The position numbers and the translations under genes are program-made. Positions 43,239 to 47,477 of a stretch of DNA of 47,477 bases are shown piece by piece. Positions within the stretch are counted from its first letter, which is position 1. The number at the start of each line of letters is the position of its first letter. Source of the DNA: an uncultured Gammaproteobacteria bacterium (GTDB lineage: Bacteria > Pseudomonadota > Gammaproteobacteria > SZUA-152). The notes beneath the pieces are model-generated. The model was not told the origin of the DNA, made no database searches, and saw only the letters and a program-made list of their open reading frames with translations. The DNA lies in assembly GCA_913009875.1 (NCBI GenBank), contig CAJVYS010000008.1:1-47477 (forward strand). Direction: 5' to 3'.

Positions 43239-43625
43239 TCATTCGTCCCGCCCTCGCAGCATCGACAGATCGCCCTTGATGGCCTCCAGCAGCGCCGGGT
43301 TATCCAGCCGGTAATAAACCATCTTGCCGTCGTTGCGCATGCCCAGCCAGCCCTGCTCGCGCAGCAGTTTCAGCTGATGTGAGGTCGCAGCCATACTCAG
43401 GCCGAGCACGTGGGCGATGTCGCAGACGCACAGCTCGCCTTCGCCCAGGGCCATGAGGATGCGCAGGCGGTTGGCGTTGCCCAGCAGCTTGTAGAAACCG
43501 GCCAGCGCCGGTAGGCGCTCCTCCTTGTCCGCCAGCGCGGACTTGATGGCATCGACGCGGGCATGGTCGAAGCAGGGGATGTTGCAGATGTCCGCGGCTT
43601 GCGGCACAGGCCGGGCTTTCGGCAT
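43239..43625 (-). CDS. ArsR/SmtB-family metal-responsive repressor (CadC type)
   Basis: A 128-residue winged-helix repressor. The core is LLGNANRLRILMALGEGELCVCDIAHVLGLSMAATSHQLKLL, given here as LLGNANRLRIL, ELCVCDIA and AATSHQLKLL; the YYRL wing lies near 104. Cysteines in ELCVCD (helix 3) together with DICNIPCFD at the N-terminus (residues 14 and 18) recreate the alpha3N site of CadC, which binds Cd2+, Pb2+ or Bi3+. Binding a thiophilic metal or metalloid would release DNA. It stands 46 bases upstream of the MtrA-like gene and leads that operon. A TCAGT/ACTGA dyad lies just before it. Confidence 0.92.
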   Translation of the reverse strand: MPKARPVPQAADICNIPCFDHARVDAIKSALADKEERLPALAGFYKLLGNANRLRILMALGEGELCVCDIAHVLGLSMAATSHQLKLLREQGWLGMRNDGKMVYYRLDNPALLEAIKGDLSMLRGRDE

Positions 43626-43642
43626 GGGAGACTCTCGATTCG

Positions 43643-43666
43643 TCAGTTGCGAAAATGATAGACTGA
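43643..43666. promoter_or_regulatory. Possible operator of the ArsR-type regulator
   Basis: TCAGT-N14-ACTGA lies 17 bases upstream of the regulator start. On the minus strand the spacer contains TATCAT, which could be a -10. The short arms make this tentative. Confidence 0.35.
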
Positions 43667-43839
43667 AACCCGGCCAAAGGCAAACGGTGAGACATGCCCT
43701 GCACAGCGGACTGGAATGAACACGGCAACTTCGTTGACAAACACCGCATCAGGGGGATGCGATGGGGGCAGGGGACAAAACACCCCTTGAGGCCGTGTGT
43801 CGTCGGCTGGATGGGCTTACTTAATAGGTTAGGTGACCC

Positions 43840-43864
43840 GGAAAAGGGCTCTGACCCCTTTTCC
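43840..43864. repeat. GGGGTCAGAGCCCTTT motif copy with IR
   Basis: GGAAAAGGG and CCCTTTTCC flank CTCTGAC; read on the minus strand this gives AAGGGGTCAGAGCCCTTTT, identical to the sequence at the 3' end of the RAYT gene near 1457-1475. It lies in the 278-base gap between the arsR regulator and the exonuclease gene, which otherwise shows nothing. Confidence 0.7.
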
Positions 43865-43903
43865 TGCTTTTCCCTTGTGTAAAGTCCGGGGAGTCCTGAT
43901 CAA

Positions 43904-44494
43904 TTAAAGATTCCGTAGTGCCTCAACAACCGCCGCTGTTTGTCTCGTATCGATCATCGCCCCGTGAACGCCACGATTCTCACTGCGCAAGTCTTCAATC
44001 TTCAGTGCCTGGGTCAGGGTTTCGAGGGATGGACCACGTTGCGAGCATTTGAGCCCCATTGCCCTTGCCCAAGGCTGTGCTGCCCGTTGAGAACAAAACA
44101 CACCGACGGTTGACGGTGGTTCTACCTGATACCTTTCCACATGGTCGATAATCAAAGACCAGTCAAACTCCGCGTTGTGAATGACCACCAATTGGCCTGA
44201 CAGCCTGTCACAGACTTCCGCCCAATGTGATGAAAATAATGGGTAGCCTTGGGCTTGTGTATTGCTGATGCCATTGACCTGGGAAGCCTCTTCCGTCATC
44301 GGACGATGCGGCTTGAAACGATATTCGGTCGCCTCAGCCACACTGCCATTATGCACCATGGCCAGCCCCAGACTCACAATGCCTGGTGCACCTTGTTCAT
44401 CAAACAGCCCGGTCGTCTCGGTATCAAGTACCACATGAGACTCAGGGAGGGTCTTGAACGGCCACAGTAGTTGATTGATGAGTTCGGTCTTCAT
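43904..44494 (-). CDS. DEDDh 3'-5' exonuclease (DnaQ-like)
   Basis: A 196-residue exonuclease of the RNase T/DnaQ superfamily. Exo I is VVLDTETTGL (Asp24, Glu26). Exo II is VVIHNAEFDWSLI. Exo III contains HGAMIDTRQTAAV with the catalytic His and Asp (DEDDh). It resembles the DNA polymerase III epsilon subunit but is shorter and lacks its C-terminal polymerase-binding tail. It starts 14 bases after the RES toxin stop on the same strand, so it appears to be the third gene of the Xre-RES unit. The ORF extends 45 codons upstream, inside the toxin gene, without ribosome-site support. Confidence 0.9.
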   Translation of the reverse strand: MKTELINQLLWPFKTLPESHVVLDTETTGLFDEQGAPGIVSLGLAMVHNGSVAEATEYRFKPHRPMTEEASQVNGISNTQAQGYPLFSSHWAEVCDRLSGQLVVIHNAEFDWSLIIDHVERYQVEPPSTVGVFCSQRAAQPWARAMGLKCSQRGPSLETLTQALKIEDLRSENRGVHGAMIDTRQTAAVVEALRNL

Positions 44495-44508
44495 TGCAGG
44501 CCACCGCG

Positions 44509-45159
44509 TTATGTGAGTTCCGAAACCGAGAGCACGTTCGTAATCTGCTTGCCGTCCCAATGGAATTGATAATGCCCAGCCTGAACGGCGGGCGGGACAA
44601 GTGCCTTTGGCTTCAGCAGGGCAACGCATTCCCCCTTTGTATGCCGGATGGAGTCATACAGAATCCCCAGCGCATCTTGCTGTTTCAACCGTTCCCCAAC
44701 CGCTTGGGCGTGAACGAAGCTGTCTGGGTCATGCACCTTGGGATCGCCGCGCAGATCAGCCAGCGTTGCATCCACTACGCAGTGGTAGCAACGCATGGTG
44801 AGTATCTGCGGGCCTTCGTTCGTCGCTTGCAGAAAGCGGCTACGGCTGAATTTGGATTCTTCAATCGCCGTGTCCAGGTCGAGACCTGCGTAATACACCC
44901 CATACAGCCCCTTCGTAAAGCGGCTTTCCGTGCCAGCATGGGTAAACGCCGCCATGATGGCCGTCGTACCCGGCCCGGTCACGCGATCCTCGGGTGCAAC
45001 CAGGGCAATGTTTCCGACCTCATCTTGCAGCCGATCATTGGTCAGGCTTTCCAATGCGTAGGCCGCTTCCAGCTCCTGCGGGTCAAGCAGGTTCTCGAAC
45101 AGTCCAATTGGAGGGAAGTGGCTGGGAATCAGGCGGTATGAATCACCATGTACGTCCAC
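44509..45159 (-). CDS. RES-domain toxin
   Basis: A 216-residue RES-family protein. Signature pieces are YRLIPSHFPP (the Arg), GLYGVYYAGLDLDTAIEES (Tyr and Glu), and the C-terminal GILYDSIRHTKGECVALLKP. RES toxins (MbcT, ParT and related) have ADP-ribosyltransferase-like folds and deplete NAD+ or modify a host protein. Its neighbour is the cognate Xre/MbcA antitoxin. GTG was chosen as start: it lies one base after the antitoxin stop (TAA-A-GTG) with GGGGAG upstream. An ATG ten codons earlier (45189) would overlap the antitoxin gene and is the alternative. Confidence 0.9.
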   Translation of the reverse strand: MDVHGDSYRLIPSHFPPIGLFENLLDPQELEAAYALESLTNDRLQDEVGNIALVAPEDRVTGPGTTAIMAAFTHAGTESRFTKGLYGVYYAGLDLDTAIEESKFSRSRFLQATNEGPQILTMRCYHCVVDATLADLRGDPKVHDPDSFVHAQAVGERLKQQDALGILYDSIRHTKGECVALLKPKALVPPAVQAGHYQFHWDGKQITNVLSVSELT

Positions 45160-45160
45160 T

Positions 45161-45571
45161 TTAGACGTACTGCTCCCCACGCCACCCATCCAGGTAGCGC
45201 CGAACATCCACCAGATCCACCACCCGGCCTGCCAGCATGCGGTCAAGGGCAGACTGTCCGCCAAAATCACGATTTGGCTTGCGAACCCAGTCTTTCCACT
45301 GGATCGGGTCTGAAAACAACACCTGGATGCTTTTGTAGATGCCTGCAAGATAAGACAGCCGTTCCAGAGTGTCTTTGGACAACTTGATTGGCGCGCCGGT
45401 TTCCAGCTTACACTGCCAGTTATACAGCGTGGTGCGGGTTCTAAACCCTGCCAGCGTGCAGCGCTGCTTGTCCGTCAAACCCCACTCTTCGGCGATGCCA
45501 AAGAACAGCTTGACGGCCACACGGCTTATTTCGCTCTCATTCACTGCAGGCTGGGGATTTTGGGTGTTCAT
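45161..45571 (-). CDS. Xre/MbcA-ParS family antitoxin (DUF2384-type)
   Basis: A 136-residue antitoxin. An N-terminal helical HTH region (about 10-60, including EWGLTDKQRCTLAGF and TLYNWQ) precedes the toxin-binding C-terminal DUF2384/MbcA_ParS domain: LERLSYLAGIYKSIQVLF, DWVRKPNRDFGGQSALDRMLAGRVVDLVDVRRYLDGWRG (seen as separate pieces). Residues of the last segment normally plug the RES active site. GGAGA lies six bases before this ATG; the frame opens 13 codons earlier. It starts a three-gene operon and would repress its promoter through the dyad upstream. Confidence 0.92.
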   Translation of the reverse strand: MNTQNPQPAVNESEISRVAVKLFFGIAEEWGLTDKQRCTLAGFRTRTTLYNWQCKLETGAPIKLSKDTLERLSYLAGIYKSIQVLFSDPIQWKDWVRKPNRDFGGQSALDRMLAGRVVDLVDVRRYLDGWRGEQYV

Positions 45572-45597
45572 GGCGGACTCTCCAATCGATATACTAT

Positions 45598-45626
45598 ATG
45601 ATATGTTCATATGTGAACATTGTCAA
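45598..45626 (-). promoter_or_regulatory. Promoter and operator of the Xre-RES-exonuclease operon
   Basis: On the minus strand TTGACA and TATCAT are separated by exactly 17 bases. The spacer is almost filled by the palindrome ATGTTCA-CATA-TGAACAT. Antitoxin binding there would block polymerase, the common autorepression scheme of type II toxin-antitoxin operons. It lies 27 bases upstream of the antitoxin start codon. Confidence 0.82.
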
Positions 45627-45710
45627 TAATAATGATCAGATAAGGCCGGAGGGCCGGAACTCCTACGAGGGATATACCGTATTGATACCTCTCCCATGCA
45701 GTTTGGAAAA

Positions 45711-45732
45711 CTGGGGTCAGAACACAAATTTT
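45711..45732 (+). repeat. Second GGGGTCAGA motif copy
   Basis: CTGGGGTCAGAACACAAATTTT shares the GGGGTCAGA core with the RAYT-end sequence at 1457-1475 and with 43840-43864, with a different tail. It lies in a gap of 367 bases between the antitoxin and the cold-shock gene that otherwise holds the promoter and attC-like site. Probably a remnant of a RAYT-linked element. Confidence 0.45.
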
Positions 45733-45802
45733 GCCAATATACTACCTACCGGAATATATTACTTTCGGCTCTTCTACGCGAGGGCGCCCAGTTTTGCCTG
45801 GT

Positions 45803-45903
45803 CGTGGCAAGAGGTTCTCGCCTTGTAACATTTATAATTCATAGACATTATTATCGGATGCCACAATGCGAGACCCCATCTTTTTTAACCTTATTCGTTA
45901 TGT
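45803..45903 (-). other. attC-like site 4 downstream of the cold-shock gene
   Basis: On the minus strand R'' reads ACATAAC (one base off RYYYAAC), followed by GAATAAGGTTA, identical to the start of attC 2 at 731-741. GGGGTCTCGC then pairs with GGCGAGAACC through one unpaired A, and TTGTGGCAT pairs with ATGTTACAA inside it, a long imperfect hairpin. No good GTTRRRY box closes the far end, so the site may be damaged. Confidence 0.45.
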
Positions 45904-45938
45904 GCTAGCGCTTACGAAAACCGGTTTAATTACTAGAG

Positions 45939-46145
45939 TTAGACTGGCACCACCTTATTAGCGCACGGCCCTTTTTGGCCTTCCCCAACTTCATACTCCA
46001 CTTTCTGACCATCACTCAGGGTTGCATAGCCACCGCCAGCTTGGATTTCAGAATGATGAACAAACAGATCCTTGCCACCATCATCTGGAGTAATGAAACC
46101 AAAACCTTTATCCGCGCTGAACCACTTTACTGTACCTGTACTCAT
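45939..46145 (-). CDS. Cold-shock domain protein (CspA family)
   Basis: A 68-residue single cold-shock domain. Both RNA-binding motifs are intact: KGFGFI (RNP1) and DLFVHHS (RNP2-like), after the usual start [13 protein letters not shown]. The protein binds single-stranded RNA/DNA and acts as an RNA chaperone. It lies 49 bases after a small basic ORF on the same strand, in AT-rich DNA bounded by attC-like sites, so it may be cassette cargo rather than a core csp gene. Confidence 0.95.
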   Translation of the reverse strand: MSTGTVKWFSADKGFGFITPDDGGKDLFVHHSEIQAGGGYATLSDGQKVEYEVGEGQKGPCANKVVPV

Positions 46146-46194
46146 GCCGTATTTTCCTTTTTGTGTTTAATATTCATTGACTTCGATTATTTTT

Positions 46195-46362
46195 CTATGT
46201 GTCACCGGTTGTTGCCGCTTTATCGTCGTTTCCTGATATAGGTTGAACGTCCTGCGGCTCACTATCGTCTACCCCTGCTTTTTGCAAGCGCTTCTCTTCC
46301 TTCTTTTTCTTTTTGGCGATTTCTTTCTGGCGCTTTTCAAAAGCGTAATTGGGTTTAGCCAC
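46195..46362 (-). CDS. Small Lys-rich protein of 55 residues, GTG start
   Basis: A 55-codon frame: MAKPNYAFEKRQKEIAKK at the start, then a run of lysines and glutamates (KKKEEKRLQKAG), then an acidic tail ending TTGDT. The N-terminal half is a strongly basic helix. Similar short MAKPNY-FEKRQ proteins are common in proteobacteria, often near cold-shock genes. AGGAGA lies about eight bases before the GTG. It is 49 bases upstream of csp in the same orientation and likely shares its transcript. A nucleic-acid or ribosome-associated role is guesswork. Confidence 0.75.
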   Translation of the reverse strand: MAKPNYAFEKRQKEIAKKKKKEEKRLQKAGVDDSEPQDVQPISGNDDKAATTGDT

Positions 46363-46500
46363 TCGTATTCTCCTCTACATAATTCTAGGATTAGAGCCGT
46401 TATAATACGGTATTTTCCAACCGATTTCGCTCTTCATAGCATCTACAATATCCAAAGTCACAAGAGGGTGCTGGATCGATAGCGGACGTTCACCTCAGAC

Positions 46501-46567
46501 ACATAACGACCAAGCTCAGCTGCGGACAAACCGCGAAGCGGGTTGGCTGTCAGCTGCAGCGCCTTGT
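46501..46567 (-). other. attC site 3, interrupted by a group II intron
   Basis: On the minus strand the site ends in R' GTTATGT (46501-46507). The arms GCTGCAGCTG and CAGCTGAGC pair with one unpaired base, and AACCCGC-TTC-GCGGTT forms the tip. The R'' side is cut after ACAAGGCG: on the plus strand TTGT (46564-46567) is joined to the intron's GTACGCCC. Removing the intron would give TTGT-TGATT, a near-match to the inverse of R''. Orientation is minus, opposite to the array at the window start. Confidence 0.7.
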
Positions 46568-47272
46568 GTACGCCCAGCATGGGCATGAACTAATGAGGTG
46601 AAAGTCCTCTGTAGGAAGGTCACCATCCTTAGCGGTTGTATGCCGTTATTAGATGCCAACTACTAGCGAATGGCAAGGGCCAACCCGCGAGGGGCGGTCT
46701 GAAGGAAGCCGGACGCAAAACTGCGAGCTGATGAACAAAAACATCATATGAGGCGTAGGCTGAAGGCGAGATGGCACAAGACATCGAAGCCATGTGATCT
46801 AACGGCCACCGTAAATGATGCAGCAGTGCAGAGAAAGTTCATGCTCTTATCTGGGGAGATCTGCTTAACGAGCGATCGGTAGATAACCAGTGAGGCCACT
46901 GGTCGACCAAGCCTTGGCTTCTCAGCTTCCATCGACTGAGAAGAGCGAATAGATGGAAACCGGCAGCGCTTGGCAGGGTAACTTGCTGAGTGATTAAGCA
47001 GAAGTCAGCAGACGGCATAGTAGCCAAACGCCTACCGTAATGGGTAGGACACGGTGAAGGCCTGAACCTGAAGATCAATGAGGAGTCTGTGCAGCTCAAC
47101 TACCCCATGCCCGACCGGGTTAAGGGGCGTTGGCGCAAAAGCAGCAGCCAGCATTGGAGTAAGTCGGAGCTAATCGGCCAGCTTGCTTTAAACGTCTTTG
47201 GGAAACGCCCTGTGCGGAGCCGCATGCAGGGTGTTGTGGGGGCTGAGGGTTAAAGACCCTCGGCTACCCGAT
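46568..47272 (+). mobile_element. ORF-less group II intron inserted in an attC bottom strand
   Basis: A ribozyme of about 705 bases. The 5' end GTACGCCCAGCATGGGC is close to the GUGCGCCCAGCAUGGGC opening of proteobacterial group II introns, followed by GAGGTGAAAGTCCTC and CCCGCGAGGGGCGGTCTGA, both typical of domain I. The 3' end has the GCCCTGTGCGGAGCCGCATG...GCAGGG domain V type hairpin, then GGCTGAGGGTTAAAGACC and GGCTACCCGAT as domain VI and end. No reverse transcriptase or maturase frame exists inside, so it would need a maturase in trans. TTGT directly before it and T after it fit the TTGT^T target known for attC-specific introns. The ends are accurate to a few bases only; the subclass is not assigned. 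Confidence 0.75.
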
Positions 47273-47302
47273 TGATTTCGCGGCCACTCCATTTTTCGGG
47301 AC

Positions 47303-47477
47303 TCAGAAGCCATATACCGGATTGTCCGGGTCGAAGTCCCGATCCTCCAATCCCACATTCACCCGCACGTCTTCGTACCCGTAATCCTCCACCTGCCGCA
47401 GCTGACCATCCTCTATGTTCCATGAACGGATACGCAACGGCAAGCCGGTGCGCAGGCTGACGCAGAGCATGACCTCG
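47303..47477 (-). CDS. C-terminal end of a DUF1571-like exported protein (partial)
   Basis: The last 58 codons of a gene that begins beyond the window. The visible chain contains LCVSLRTGLPLRIRSW, VEDYGYEDVRVNVGLED and ends FDPDNPVYGF. The pattern TGLPLR...D-x-L...EDYxYxDLRxNVGLxDxDFDPxNPxYGF is that of the DUF1571/LolA-like lipoprotein-sorting fold. The stop is 31 bases from the intron and attC 3, on the same strand as that attC, so the gene may belong to a cassette, or be the last chromosomal gene before the array. Confidence 0.65.
   Translation of the reverse strand, partial: EVMLCVSLRTGLPLRIRSWNIEDGQLRQVEDYGYEDVRVNVGLEDRDFDPDNPVYGF

Noticed and set aside
43300-43749. A 149-codon frame overlapping the ArsR-type regulator
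   Set aside because: An out-of-frame shadow of the regulator gene, whose own frame has all family motifs.
44505-44520. GTTATGT at the start of the exonuclease gene, resembling an attC R' box
   Set aside because: No pairing arms or second box could be found; the surrounding sequence is coding on both sides.
46568-47272. A structured RNA other than an intron, or a coding region for a maturase
   Set aside because: Both ends match group II intron consensus and no frame of useful length exists inside; the short frames are not reverse transcriptase.
1-47477. CRISPR arrays, tRNA or rRNA genes, prophage blocks
   Set aside because: No regularly spaced direct repeats, cloverleaf or rRNA-like sequence, and no phage structural genes were seen.

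Overview
The window looks like chromosome of a high-GC gammaproteobacterium. The conserved blocks (pilT-pilU beside yggS-proC-yggT-yggU; dprA-smg; def-fmt-rsmB-DUF4390-ntrY-ntrX-trkA-trkH) have the order seen in Chromatiales/Ectothiorhodospiraceae-like and related lineages. The genus cannot be fixed from the sequence alone. No rRNA, tRNA, CRISPR array or phage block was seen.

Layout. (1) 1-792: tail of an integron cassette array on the plus strand, AT-rich: the end of a HicB-like antitoxin, an attC, a small membrane-protein cassette and a second attC. No integron integrase is in view. (2) 793-5400: a REP-associated tyrosine transposase beside a nested REP/BIME hairpin, a GAF protein, a glutaredoxin-like protein and a secreted subtilase with four Ig-like repeats. 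(3) 5500-9200: a LysR regulator divergent from doxX-yqjG-CDGSH-pirin, a counterpart of the E. coli yhaJ/yqjFG/yhaK quinone and redox-stress neighbourhood. (4) 9200-32200: mostly housekeeping. It holds the pilus retraction ATPases, PLP homeostasis/proline genes, a dynamin-like GTPase, NsrR with a divergent 2Fe-2S flavoreductase, smg/dprA, a LysM protein, initiation and rRNA-modification genes, an NtrYX two-component system whose NtrX lacks the GAFTGA loop, Trk potassium uptake, and a LuxR-type regulator facing a hybrid kinase.

(5) 33900-40700: an accessory island with lower GC at its start. Its main gene encodes a 1041-residue lipoprotein whose first half resembles the pore-forming B component of anthrax/clostridial binary toxins (PA/Vip1). 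In place of the PA receptor-binding domain it has EF-hand-like repeats, a PKD-like domain and FG-GAP/VCBS repeats. A decayed TSUP transporter and a 914-residue lipoprotein with two cysteine repeat arrays follow. (6) 40700-43700: an operon reading CadC-type ArsR regulator, MtrA-like/DUF4346 corrinoid-type protein, thioredoxin-fold protein, CcdA-like membrane protein. (7) 43900-45630: an Xre antitoxin, RES toxin and DEDDh exonuclease operon with a well-formed promoter/operator. (8) 45800-47477: a second cassette-like region on the minus strand, holding a cold-shock protein and an unannotated 55-codon basic peptide. It is bounded by attC-like sites, one of them interrupted by an ORF-less group II intron on its bottom strand. 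A DUF1571-like gene runs off the edge.

The strongest candidates for undescribed biology are the PA-like pore lipoprotein (34210-37335), the ArsR/MtrA-like/Trx/CcdA operon, and the attC-intron-cassette arrangement at the right end.
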